IMG/VR virus record: IMGVR_UViG_3300010885_041112
Span: 1-31,744 of that record
Reading direction: 5' to 3' (one strand)
DNA from: a virus
DNA: 31,744 nucleotides
A program made the translations under genes and the position numbers. Every line of letters begins with the position of its first letter. The first letter of the stretch is position 1. The notes beneath the pieces are model-generated. The model was not told the origin of the DNA, did not search any database, and worked only from the letters and a program-made list of their open reading frames with translations. Of the stretch, positions 21,099 through 28,266 are shown piece by piece.

Positions 21099-21735
21099 GA
21101 ATTTTCACATTGTTTTATTCAAAAATAAAAAAAGAAAAAAAATTTTCAAGTCGTTTATCACCGCAAAACGAGCTAATGAGTTTTTTAACAAAATGATTGA
21201 GGAATCGGAATCAATTATTTTTGACATGCAAACAGAAAATGGTGACCCTTGTAAATTTGAAATTGGTATATTACAAAAAGGAAAGTTTTTGTTTGACAAC
21301 TATGCGACTGATGAACTTGGAAGAAATATTAGAGTTGAGTTAGAGAATGATGACTTTACTTTGTTAAACGTAAAACCATATAAAGTAGAAGAGGATCTTT
21401 ACGATCCTCAAACAAAAAATAGGATTTCTGTCCCTTATTTTTTAAAAACCTACTTATCAAAAGATGGTTTAAAAATGATATCCAAAATAAATAACAGAAT
21501 TGTTTTTCAAAAAGATGACGAAATTAAATTATTTTCGTTAAAAAGTGTTTCCGATGCTGATAGATTTATTGATATACTTCAAAATCGATTTTTATATCAA
21601 AAAAGGAATGATGTTCTTTTCGTTAAAGATGTATCAACATCTCAGAGAAATTATCTTTACAATTTGTTGGAACAATCAGGTTTTGAAAAACAATATTTAT
21701 ATCGAAAATTTACGACTCATCCATCAGGTAAATAA
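21097..21735 (+). CDS. Unknown protein divergent from dnaJ
   Basis: A 212-residue basic protein beginning MNFHIVLFKNKKRKKIFKSF. The first 60 residues look like a small alpha/beta domain (ITAKRANEFFNKMI, then IIFDMQTENGDPCKFEIGIL). The rest has repeated helix-strand elements (DADRFIDILQNRFLYQKRND, then QRNYLYNLLEQSGFEKQYLY). Likely DNA- or RNA-binding by charge, but no family is assigned. Its ATG overlaps that of dnaJ. It ends 26 nt inside the convergent 73-residue gene with no terminator. Confidence 0.55.
   Translation: MNFHIVLFKNKKRKKIFKSFITAKRANEFFNKMIEESESIIFDMQTENGDPCKFEIGILQKGKFLFDNYATDELGRNIRVELENDDFTLLNVKPYKVEEDLYDPQTKNRISVPYFLKTYLSKDGLKMISKINNRIVFQKDDEIKLFSLKSVSDADRFIDILQNRFLYQKRNDVLFVKDVSTSQRNYLYNLLEQSGFEKQYLYRKFTTHPSGK
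21120..21149 (-). promoter_or_regulatory. Promoter of dnaJ inside the divergent gene
   Basis: Minus-strand TTG (21149-21147), 19 nt, TATTTTTG (21127-21120), matching TTG/TAnnTTTG. It lies within codons 8-18 of the divergent gene. Predicted start near 21113, leader about 15 nt. Confidence 0.5.
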
Positions 21736-21931
21736 ACTCAGTACCTGAAACATCTATTTTAAAACTTTTTGTGTCTTTATCTAACTCCCTAAATTTAGTA
21801 CCCATAGTATGAAATTCCATTTCACGTAATTCAAATATAACTGTTGTTTTACCCAAATATAATTCTTGGGTTAGTTCGGCAATCTGCGCTAATGTAGTTA
21901 AATATTTATCACTTTCTTCAATCTCTGCCAT
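21710..21931 (-). CDS. Unknown 73-residue protein
   Basis: A small acidic protein starting MAEIEESDKYLTTLAQIA, with a helical first half and a beta-type second half (FIYLMDES at the end). Its start overlaps the 63-residue gene by 34 nt, and its end overlaps the convergent 212-residue gene. The three leftward genes 22477 to 21710 form a tightly overlapping set. No family recognised. Confidence 0.5.
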   Translation of the reverse strand: MAEIEESDKYLTTLAQIAELTQELYLGKTTVIFELREMEFHTMGTKFRELDKDTKSFKIDVSGTEFIYLMDES

Positions 21932-22089
21932 ATTGTTAATTTTTCTGGTTTTGGAATTAAATCATCTTTATTTATACCCTTTAAGGTTTGAATTAGTCTT
22001 TGTTTTTCAATAGCTAACTCTTTTTGGAATGTTTTACGATCATTTTGAAGTTCGTCTAACTCTTGTTCAATTTCGTTCTTCGGAAGCAT
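21898..22089 (-). CDS. 63-residue coiled-coil protein
   Basis: A short helical protein starting MLPKNEIEQELDELQND. It has heptad-like Leu/Ile spacing, and a C-terminal PKPEKLTIWQRLKKVI that could be a peripheral membrane-binding amphipathic helix. Overlaps both neighbours in different frames (23 nt and 34 nt). No homologue named, but the KLTxWxxLKKV ending recurs in small phage proteins as far as I recall. Confidence 0.5.
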   Translation of the reverse strand: MLPKNEIEQELDELQNDRKTFQKELAIEKQRLIQTLKGINKDDLIPKPEKLTIWQRLKKVINI

Positions 22090-22477
22090 CTTCAGTTATT
22101 GTTTCAAGGTTTAATTCCTTTTCAATATCCATTTTTAATGTCATAAGATCATCTAATGAAGATTTTTCAAAGATTTTTTTAAGTTCTTTTACTTTATCAT
22201 TAAATAGTTTTTCTTTAGTTTCTTTATCTAAATTATATTTGATAATTCTTTTAATACCATCAATGGTATTAGTTAAATTTTCCTCGTTAGGTTCACAAAC
22301 AAAAGATACGATAATCTTATCATCAACATCATTCTGAGTATATTGAAGATCCTTCAACAAGGATTCGGTGAAAACCCACTTTTCGGGGAATATTAGATCA
22401 AAAGAGATATAAGATTTAATCTTACGAACACTATGTAGGTAAGGAAAAATAAGTTTAATAATTTCTATAAATTTCAT
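22067..22477 (-). CDS. Unknown 136-residue protein
   Basis: Begins MKFIEIIKLIFPYLHSVRKI, a hydrophobic, amphipathic N-terminus, then ISFDLIFPEKWVFTESLLKD and a long Lys/Glu helical C-terminus. Soluble overall. It leads the overlapping three-gene set. A possible tag-like or membrane-associating N-terminus is noted, but there is no function. Divergent from the small membrane ORF at 22499, with a 21-nt gap. Confidence 0.5.
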   Translation of the reverse strand: MKFIEIIKLIFPYLHSVRKIKSYISFDLIFPEKWVFTESLLKDLQYTQNDVDDKIIVSFVCEPNEENLTNTIDGIKRIIKYNLDKETKEKLFNDKVKELKKIFEKSSLDDLMTLKMDIEKELNLETITEDASEERN

Positions 22478-22498
22478 AATTTAATTAAATAAGTTATT

Positions 22499-22708
22499 AT
22501 GTATGACAAACTAATCCCATTAAGTAATAGTTCTCTCTTACTTAACTCCATTTTAATAGGATTTGTACTTAAGAGAGAACTAATAAACTTAACAATTGTC
22601 CTGATGAGGACAACTGATGAAAAGTTGAATAAAAAAAGAAATATGGTTGAGATATCAATCATTTTCTTGTTTTTTATGGTTCAATATTTCACCGCGAAGG
22701 GTTTGTAA
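22499..22708 (+). CDS. 69-residue two-helix membrane protein (strand uncertain)
   Basis: Two hydrophobic segments (about 11-25 LLLNSILIGFVL and 50-66 VEISIIFLFFMVQYF) around a charged loop (RTTDEKLNKKRN): a small hairpin membrane protein, size-wise holin-like. The opposite strand has a competing open frame (22474-22662) that is also hydrophobic. I prefer this one because its charge pattern is cleaner. It contains a 13-bp inverted repeat and overlaps the Hc1-like gene by 54 nt. Confidence 0.45.
   Translation: MYDKLIPLSNSSLLLNSILIGFVLKRELINLTIVLMRTTDEKLNKKRNMVEISIIFLFFMVQYFTAKGL
22528..22582. repeat. 13-bp inverted repeat
   Basis: TAGTTCTCTCTTA (22528-22540) and TAAGAGAGAACTA (22570-22582), perfect, 29-nt loop. 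No U-run. Lies in the first third of the small membrane ORF. Confidence 0.6.
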
Positions 22709-22834
22709 TAGAGTCTTCATGTCTTGACATGTTTTTCTAGCTCTAGTTCCCGCACTTTTGTTACCACTGTAAAATTTACCAGTGTCGGTTGATAATGTTT
22801 CCATCAACGCTTTCAATTGTTCTAATGTTTCCAT
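22655..22834 (-). CDS. Histone H1-like (Hc1-type) small protein
   Basis: A 59-residue helical protein. Its middle, FYSGNKSAGTRARKTCQDMK, matches the hallmark of Bacteroidetes/Chlamydia histone H1-like Hc1 proteins (GNKxAGTRARK followed by a helix with Leu-rich spacing). The cellular proteins have a Lys/Ala-rich tail; here it is replaced by a short HKKQEND end. It probably binds nucleic acid or a nucleoid protein. ATG at 22832-22834. The 3' end overlaps the convergent small membrane ORF. Too short for many gene finders. Confidence 0.65.
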   Translation of the reverse strand: METLEQLKALMETLSTDTGKFYSGNKSAGTRARKTCQDMKTLLQTLRGEILNHKKQEND

Positions 22835-22886
22835 ACATTTAATTTTAATATAAAAAATTTAGGTTTTCAATAAACAATAGTAAATA

Positions 22887-23372
22887 CTATTGTTTTTTAA
22901 TCACAAGGTTTTTATCAATACTTTTGTACAATTCAGTCATCATATCTAAATCTGATTTGGTAAATGGTTTTCTATCATCAAATAATTGTATGAAAAACTT
23001 TCTTAAACCATCTACAACTTTTTGATTTTTTTGTTTATAAAATATTTCTGTAAAAAAATTCTTGAGGAATGTCTTATGTTCACCATCTTCATTTATGTGA
23101 ATATTTTCTTTTTCAAAGTTTTCTAAAATTTTTCTCCAACACCAATCAAAATGATTACTTTGTTCCTCACTAGTCAATAAAACTTTTGTTTCACTAGTCA
23201 CATCCCTTTCCCCACCTAAATAAGTTGTTTCAACAACATCAGTGAGCCCAACACACAAATCACAAAACATTTCTCTTTTTTCAGAAATCATATTGTTGAT
23301 TTTGAACCAAGTATCCACTTCATCATTATTTAATGGTGTTGCTACCCATGAAAAAAAATTCCCCATATCCAT
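22887..23372 (-). CDS. Unknown 161-residue protein
   Basis: Mostly helical, acidic, Phe/Trp-rich (NFFSWVATPLNNDEVDTWF, then HFDWCWRKILENFEKE). Near residue 38 there is CDLCVGL, a possible metal-binding CxxC. The C-terminal half repeats Phe-rich helices (FFTEIFYKQKN, FFIQLFDDRK). The start could be ATG at 23372 or the second Met two codons later. No signal or membrane segment. Family not recognised; it precedes no obvious operon partner. Confidence 0.5.
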   Translation of the reverse strand: MDMGNFFSWVATPLNNDEVDTWFKINNMISEKREMFCDLCVGLTDVVETTYLGGERDVTSETKVLLTSEEQSNHFDWCWRKILENFEKENIHINEDGEHKTFLKNFFTEIFYKQKNQKVVDGLRKFFIQLFDDRKPFTKSDLDMMTELYKSIDKNLVIKKQ

Positions 23373-23411
23373 ATATGAGGAATTATAATAAAATTATGAA
23401 ATATTTGAATA

Positions 23412-24329
23412 TTACTGAGTTTTTTGATTATAAGAAATTAGTTTTGACATTTTACTTAGTTCTTCATTAATAACCATAGTTTTTTTATCATCACTTTCTT
23501 TTACATTCAATTTACCAAATAGTTTATTTAAACTATCAGCACCTTTTGTTTCACCAGCATTATCAACAGGTTGAGTAACTCTGTTATATGATCTATTCTT
23601 CTCAGCACCATATAAATTTTTCTTTCTCTTAGTGTTGATTTTTTTACCTAACCCTGTATCAACCGCATTTGCGTATTTTGTAGAGTTACCTGTTTTAGAT
23701 GAACCTTCAAGATTTGCCTCTAACCAATCATCATTTGGTTGTATTTCATCGTATTGTAGGTTTTCCATACCAGGGGAATAAGCAAAGTTCTCAATATATT
23801 CTTCAACAGCACCTGATGGTGTATATGCTTTTTTACTCATCTTACCTAACTCACCATTTCCCGCAGGGAAAATCTTAGGATCCATTTCGTATTTACCCTT
23901 AGACCCGTCTTTAAGATAATCTTTCATCTTTTTCTCCAAGTCTTTCATATATTGTTTATTTTCACTACCTGATTCCTTGTGTGATTTTTTATACGTTACC
24001 AAACCTGGAGGATCTGAAGCTTCATTAACCATATCCTCAATAAAATCAATTAACTCATGTTCAGACATTCTTAAAACATTCTCATCAACTTTTTTACATC
24101 CACAAGATTTGTAGTCTGAATTATTAACGTTTCTTAATTTTTTAGTTTTACCATCAAAGGTGAACTCAGTTTCACCAGCACAAATAGCTTTACATCTAGC
24201 ACCTGTAAATGCGTTACCTTCATCAACTTCTTTATGTTTTGAAATAGTTTTTTTAGCCATTTTAACACTCTTATCCGCAATCTTTTCGGATAACTCTCCC
24301 TTTAATAATTTATCAAAATAATTTCCCAT
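23412..24329 (-). CDS. Putative virion-associated protein with MSEHEL tag
   Basis: A 305-residue basic, low-hydrophobicity protein, with no membrane segments. Near residues 50-70 are Cys-containing CKAICAGE and CGCKK; just after comes the shared tag VLRMSEHELIDFIEDMV-NEAS. The centre has FAYSPGMENLQYDEIQPNDD and GSSKTGNSTK; the C-terminus is helical. I recall similar uncharacterised proteins in marine T4-like phages but no role. The late-type box TATTTATAAATA, 10-20 nt upstream, and its place beside other tag-bearing genes suggest a structural or packaged protein (inference). Confidence 0.6.
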   Translation of the reverse strand: MGNYFDKLLKGELSEKIADKSVKMAKKTISKHKEVDEGNAFTGARCKAICAGETEFTFDGKTKKLRNVNNSDYKSCGCKKVDENVLRMSEHELIDFIEDMVNEASDPPGLVTYKKSHKESGSENKQYMKDLEKKMKDYLKDGSKGKYEMDPKIFPAGNGELGKMSKKAYTPSGAVEEYIENFAYSPGMENLQYDEIQPNDDWLEANLEGSSKTGNSTKYANAVDTGLGKKINTKRKKNLYGAEKNRSYNRVTQPVDNAGETKGADSLNKLFGKLNVKESDDKKTMVINEELSKMSKLISYNQKTQ

Positions 24330-24338
24330 TTTACTTTT

Positions 24339-24350
24339 TATTTATAAATA
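24339..24350 (-). promoter_or_regulatory. Palindromic TATTTATAAATA box
   Basis: Same perfect 12-bp palindrome as at 5367-5378, 9-14 nt upstream of the ATG at 24329. It contains the T4 late-type TATAAATA. Located directly between two putative virion genes. Confidence 0.5.
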
Positions 24351-25310
24351 TCATTTTTTATTGAAATGTTCCAAGAATAGTTTGTTAATTACCGATGGTG
24401 GTAATCCCATTTTTACACTAACACGATTAATTGTCTCGTTAATATCACTATCAATCAACTCAAGTGCATTCATATCACCTTGATTACAATATGGGAACTT
24501 CTTACACTTCTCCTTAACTTTAACGAACTTAGCACCAGGACCACCATATCTCGGAAACTTCTTGTCTTTAACCGCTCTTCCTTTATAAATGGTATCAGGA
24601 CCACCAATCTTCAAAGGATCTTTAACAAAACCAGGAAATGGGGCGTCGTATTGACCAGAGGATGATGCACCTGTAGCTTCCTTAGATTCAATCTTTTTCA
24701 ATTTGTCATAATACTTTGGATCTTCATACAAATGATCCATAGCTATCTCGGTTGCCTTTCGTTTATTATCGGTGTGTTCCATTTCTGTTTTAACACCTTT
24801 GGATAATTCTTTTTTCATGTCCATAATAGGTAGGTTATGTTTCTTAGCAAGGTCACTCAAACTTTTATTGTCAGCCTTACCACCTTTTAGTACCTCACCT
24901 TCCTTAACAAACATTTTATTCTTTTTTTCAGAAGCCCTATCCAAATAATCATAAGCTTTATCCCCATAAGTGTCGTACAACCTTTGAAAGATTAACGCAG
25001 GGTTTTTTCTCATATATCTAATAACATCTTCAGGTACTTCTCTGTAATATTTACCAAAAATATTATCTAAATCCATTTCTCTTGATTGAATAGTTCTCTC
25101 AGGATCTTGAGTAAATTCTTCACCTTTAGTTTCTTTAGTCTCTTTTTTCATAGGACCAAATAATGGACCACTATATTGTCCAGCACCTGAAGCCCCTGTC
25201 GCTTCAGTATTTTCAATTTTCTTCAAAAAATCATTTTGAGCTTCTAAGGATTTTGAACCTGAAGGTAATTCTCTAAAAGTTTTTTTCATACTATCTGATA
25301 AACTTTTCAT
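24351..25310 (-). CDS. Putative virion-associated protein with EATGAS repeats
   Basis: A 319-residue basic, mostly unstructured protein. Two copies of a short module: KKIENTEATGASGAGQYSG at about 30-48 and KKIESKEATGASSSGQYDAP at about 205-224. Between them are Lys/Glu-rich helices. A C-terminal part has KCKKFPYCNQGD and a helix INETINRVSVKMGLPPSVIN. The EATGAS...GQY module is something I associate with uncharacterised marine phage proteins. Gene order and composition suggest a virion or scaffold protein, unproven. Starts 1 nt after the 81-residue gene stop. Confidence 0.6.
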   Translation of the reverse strand: MKSLSDSMKKTFRELPSGSKSLEAQNDFLKKIENTEATGASGAGQYSGPLFGPMKKETKETKGEEFTQDPERTIQSREMDLDNIFGKYYREVPEDVIRYMRKNPALIFQRLYDTYGDKAYDYLDRASEKKNKMFVKEGEVLKGGKADNKSLSDLAKKHNLPIMDMKKELSKGVKTEMEHTDNKRKATEIAMDHLYEDPKYYDKLKKIESKEATGASSSGQYDAPFPGFVKDPLKIGGPDTIYKGRAVKDKKFPRYGGPGAKFVKVKEKCKKFPYCNQGDMNALELIDSDINETINRVSVKMGLPPSVINKLFLEHFNKK

Positions 25311-25311
25311 A

Positions 25312-25557
25312 TTAAGCGTTCTTTAATCTACTCTGCCAAACACTTCTCTGATTATACATAACTCCGTAAAATTCAGTAAAAAGTTTGACAATTATTTCCT
25401 TAACTTCATCATTTAACTTACCTTTTTTTAACTCCTTAAGGATTTCAGCCATTAATTTTTCCTCGTATTGTCGTAAAGTATTAGAACCCAAAAAGTCTTT
25501 AATTTCTTTTCGGATCATAATCTCAATTTCTTTCTGTTCTGATGATGTAAATGACAT
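25312..25557 (-). CDS. 81-residue helical phage protein
   Basis: Starts MSFTSSEQKEIEIMIRKEIK, then FLGSNTLRQYEEKLMAEILK and DEVKEIIVKLFTEFYGVMYN ending in QSRLKNA. Fully helical with charged heptads. The ending YNQRSVWQSRL is a pattern I recall in small structural-block phage proteins. No assigned role. Overlaps none; 1 nt from the next gene, 8 nt from the upstream one. Confidence 0.6.
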   Translation of the reverse strand: MSFTSSEQKEIEIMIRKEIKDFLGSNTLRQYEEKLMAEILKELKKGKLNDEVKEIIVKLFTEFYGVMYNQRSVWQSRLKNA

Positions 25558-25565
25558 ATATATAA

Positions 25566-26384
25566 TTATCTTAATAATTCTTTTATAGATCTAATTGAAT
25601 AACCAAAACTTAAATTTGGTCCCCAGGTTATCCCAAAACTATTTGCTGATCTCATATATCCAAACATAGGACCAAAACCAACATGTAATGCCAACCCATT
25701 TTGAAATACTTTCTTTGGGGGATCAATTACCACAGAATTTAATACGGGAATATCTAACAATTCTTTTTCAATTTTTTTATCTAAAACAACATTACCATCA
25801 ATATATTTCAGAGTATAAGGTGTTACAACAACTTTTTTTATCCCTTTTTCCTCAATAGTTGCCATTCCTAAACCAAATGTAAATTTTTCAGTTAACTTAG
25901 TCGGATTACCATTAAATTTAGGATATAACCCCAATGAATACTTTTCAACATATGTTGTATCATTAATTTTTATCGTATTACTTTCAAATAAAACATATGT
26001 TTCAGATCCAATACTTCTCACATCATTAGTGTCTGTAAAATATATTTTATACGTAGAATCATTAATTTTTTCTATTTGAGATCCGATATCAAAAGTGTGT
26101 TCATACTTAGGTGTTAAATAAGTCACCGTTGTGATTGTCTTACCTGGTAGTTCTTTGATTATTGTTTTAAAATTAACGTCTTGTTTTTCCGCTTCTTCCT
26201 TTGTTAGTTGGAACGCTGTTTTTTTATACTGACCTTTATAATACGTTATCGTATCATTCATTGCCAATTCATTCTGATTAGCCTTCTGTTCTAAATAATC
26301 TTTGTCTTGACAAGACTTCAAATTAGTGATAACCAAAAAAACAATTACTCCAAGTAATATTAAATTCAATATTTTATTATTCAT
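25566..26384 (-). CDS. Envelope protein with N-terminal membrane anchor or lipobox
   Basis: A 272-residue protein. Residues 4-21 are one hydrophobic segment followed by LKSC with Cys25, a passable lipobox, so either a lipoprotein or a single-pass anchor. A coiled-coil-like stretch (EQKANQNELAMNDTITYYKG) follows, then a beta-rich domain and a C-terminal Gly/aromatic part (HVGFGPMFGYMRSANSFGIT, then NLSFGYSIRS) that resembles outer-membrane beta strands. That inner-to-outer reach would suit a spanin-like lysis protein. This is inferred from topology, with no homology to known spanins. Start at 26384 overlaps the 210-residue gene by 8 nt. Confidence 0.5.
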   Translation of the reverse strand: MNNKILNLILLGVIVFLVITNLKSCQDKDYLEQKANQNELAMNDTITYYKGQYKKTAFQLTKEEAEKQDVNFKTIIKELPGKTITTVTYLTPKYEHTFDIGSQIEKINDSTYKIYFTDTNDVRSIGSETYVLFESNTIKINDTTYVEKYSLGLYPKFNGNPTKLTEKFTFGLGMATIEEKGIKKVVVTPYTLKYIDGNVVLDKKIEKELLDIPVLNSVVIDPPKKVFQNGLALHVGFGPMFGYMRSANSFGITWGPNLSFGYSIRSIKELLR

Positions 26385-27009
26385 TTTCAGGTATCGTTAT
26401 AGTTTTCTTTCTAACAGCTAACACTTTAGCCCATTTAGTTTTGAATTTTTGATAATAACTTTGAATTTGTTCAATGAACTTAACAAAATCATAATCGACC
26501 TTAATCATTGTACCATTAATATAAACCCCGTTAGATTCTCCAATACTATAGAAAAACTCCAAATCTTTATCAATAATACGTCCTGACCATTCCACGGTAC
26601 TTGCATATATATTCAGAGGATAAAAATCAACAAACTCGGAAACTTCAGTAAGGAATTCGTCCATAGTTTCTTGAAAAGCTGCTTTGTCTTCAGTTGTTAA
26701 TTGTAAATCTTGAGTATTCTTACCATGTACGACAATAACACCACCAGAAACTCTATATGCTTGTTGTTTGTCTCTTTTACTTTTTTCACCATCATCAATT
26801 CGATCTTCAATTGATTTAGCAATATTAGGTCTCGTATTTGAAATAGCGTTTGTACCTGCGGTTTCTCCCTCAAACGATGAATCTTGTTCCAAAATTATTT
26901 GAGAGAACAATTTATTTTCATTTAATTGACCATACTTTCGATCACTCACCATCTTTGACGATACCTTCAATAGGTTTTTTAATTCGTCGTACTCGTTTTT
27001 TTTCTTCAT
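26377..27009 (-). CDS. Unknown phage protein in envelope block
   Basis: A 210-residue mixed protein. A charged, helical N-terminus (MKKKNEYDELKNLLKVSSKM), then SSFEGETAGTNAISNTRPNI and a RVSGGVIVVHGKNTQDL strand region. The C-terminal part has SVEWSGRIIDKDLEFFYSIG-type segments, YINGTMIKVDYDFVKFI, and a final basic helix (KFKTKWAKVLAVRKKTI). I recall this C-terminus from uncharacterised phage proteins. It overlaps the amidase gene by 68 nt and is followed by the envelope protein gene. No function assigned. Confidence 0.55.
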   Translation of the reverse strand: MKKKNEYDELKNLLKVSSKMVSDRKYGQLNENKLFSQIILEQDSSFEGETAGTNAISNTRPNIAKSIEDRIDDGEKSKRDKQQAYRVSGGVIVVHGKNTQDLQLTTEDKAAFQETMDEFLTEVSEFVDFYPLNIYASTVEWSGRIIDKDLEFFYSIGESNGVYINGTMIKVDYDFVKFIEQIQSYYQKFKTKWAKVLAVRKKTITIPENE

Positions 27010-27595
27010 TTAATAATTCGTTAAATTTATCAAAGTCAAATGCCGGATTCACATCTGTGTATCGTTCTGAAAAATTACTTCGTGATATAATACCTTCGTA
27101 TTGTGAAACACCTGTAACTTTAACATTATGTCCAACACATCTGTTGTTTATTTTGGATGTATTGAATATTTCTTTACACAAATCAGCTAATGATATGTAT
27201 TGTTCATCAGTGTATGTCTGCCAAAATAAACAATCTCTCCACTTACGTTCAAAGACCTTTTTTTTATAAATACTTCCAATCCAGTTAATGTAATGTGATG
27301 ATAGAGGTAATCTATCTAACCAACCTAAATTTTCCAAAGCAATTACAATACCTGTATAATCTTCCGTTAAATCATATGATATGTCAGAACCTTCGTTCTC
27401 TTCCAAAAATTGAAATACCTCACCATCTTGCCCAATAAGATAGTGAGGTATCATTGTGTTTTTTTTATTTAATCGATATTCAAGACTATTGACATACTCA
27501 TCAAAAAATCTCTTAGTATCAATCAATATTATGTTTTTCTTAATTTCGTCAGTCTTAATACCATTAGATGATAAAATTTTATTGATTTTACCCAT
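26942..27595 (-). CDS. N-acetylmuramoyl-L-alanine amidase-like protein
   Basis: A 217-residue amidase_2-type protein. IPHYLIGQDGEVFQF with His51, GIVIALENLGWL near 82-93, then CVGHNVKV with His156 and ISRSNFSERYTDVNPAFDF with Asp181. T7-lysozyme-like amidases use two His and a Cys or Asp to hold zinc. His156 and Asp181 fit the last two, but the first His strand (IILIDTKRF at 22-30) has none. The enzyme may use another ligand, or be a binding-only derivative. No signal peptide. Possible baseplate or lysis role. Confidence 0.7.
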   Translation of the reverse strand: MGKINKILSSNGIKTDEIKKNIILIDTKRFFDEYVNSLEYRLNKKNTMIPHYLIGQDGEVFQFLEENEGSDISYDLTEDYTGIVIALENLGWLDRLPLSSHYINWIGSIYKKKVFERKWRDCLFWQTYTDEQYISLADLCKEIFNTSKINNRCVGHNVKVTGVSQYEGIISRSNFSERYTDVNPAFDFDKFNELLNEEKKRVRRIKKPIEGIVKDGE

Positions 27596-28265
27596 TTTTA
27601 CTATAAACCAACCTTTTTATTTTATTCTCAGAATTATCGGATTCTTTTGACATTTTCTTTAAAAAATTTTCAAGTTCTCCCATTTTTTCCTCAGAAAGGA
27701 CAACAGGTTCATCTATTGTCTCCATTTTTCCAATCTCTTTTGATAGTTCGACAATCTCATCTTCAGTCAGTACTTTCTTTTCTTCTTTCGGTGTTTCTTT
27801 ATCACGTTCAGAATAAACAATCAACATATGGGCGAATGTTAAAGATATAAATGGTAATAAACCACCAGTAAAAAACGCCAATATTCGTTTATGTGCAGCA
27901 ACATCAGTTGGTTCAATACCCATAGGTTCAAATACACCAGAAACCATCTCAATCCAAGTTTTGAATTCTTGGGACGATGTCTCAATAAATGAGAAGGAAT
28001 AAAAGAAATTACCAATAAATTGGATTAAGGTTACGATACCAAAAGGTATGTATATAAACTTCCCGAATTTTGCAGATACTCCCGCAAGTGCAGCAAGGGC
28101 CGCAATCTCAACCGCAACAGATAAAAATATCGCCCAAGACATCGGATTTGATAATCCATAAAATGTCACAACGTGAGATATTGAAACAAACGCAACCAAA
28201 AGTATTGGAATGATAAATGAGGTCACAATAATGGACCTCAAATTATCTTGTAACCACTTCTTCAT
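27588..28265 (-). CDS. Polytopic membrane protein with acidic cytoplasmic tail
   Basis: A 225-residue protein with at least four hydrophobic segments: about 13-35, 42-62, 66-90 and 128-148, including AIFLSVAVEIAALAALAGVS and FGIVTLIQFIGNFFYSF. It ends in a 70-residue charged tail with EIVELSKEIGKMETIDEP. Not a transporter or channel family I can name. Together with the single-pass proteins at 28267-28536 and 25566-26384, it makes a membrane-associated set around the amidase. The ATG is followed by overlap with the amidase gene (8 nt). Confidence 0.6.
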   Translation of the reverse strand: MKKWLQDNLRSIIVTSFIIPILLVAFVSISHVVTFYGLSNPMSWAIFLSVAVEIAALAALAGVSAKFGKFIYIPFGIVTLIQFIGNFFYSFSFIETSSQEFKTWIEMVSGVFEPMGIEPTDVAAHKRILAFFTGGLLPFISLTFAHMLIVYSERDKETPKEEKKVLTEDEIVELSKEIGKMETIDEPVVLSEEKMGELENFLKKMSKESDNSENKIKRLVYSKNG

Positions 28266-28266
28266 A

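Noticed and set aside
22474-22662. Leftward hydrophobic frame downstream of the Hc1-like gene
   Set aside because: Competes with the rightward 69-residue frame. It lacks the charge pattern of a membrane protein and is explained by mirrored codons of the other strand, though I cannot exclude it.
26850-27269. Rightward 139-residue frame
   Set aside because: Antisense to the amidase and its neighbour, both of which have recognisable composition or motifs.
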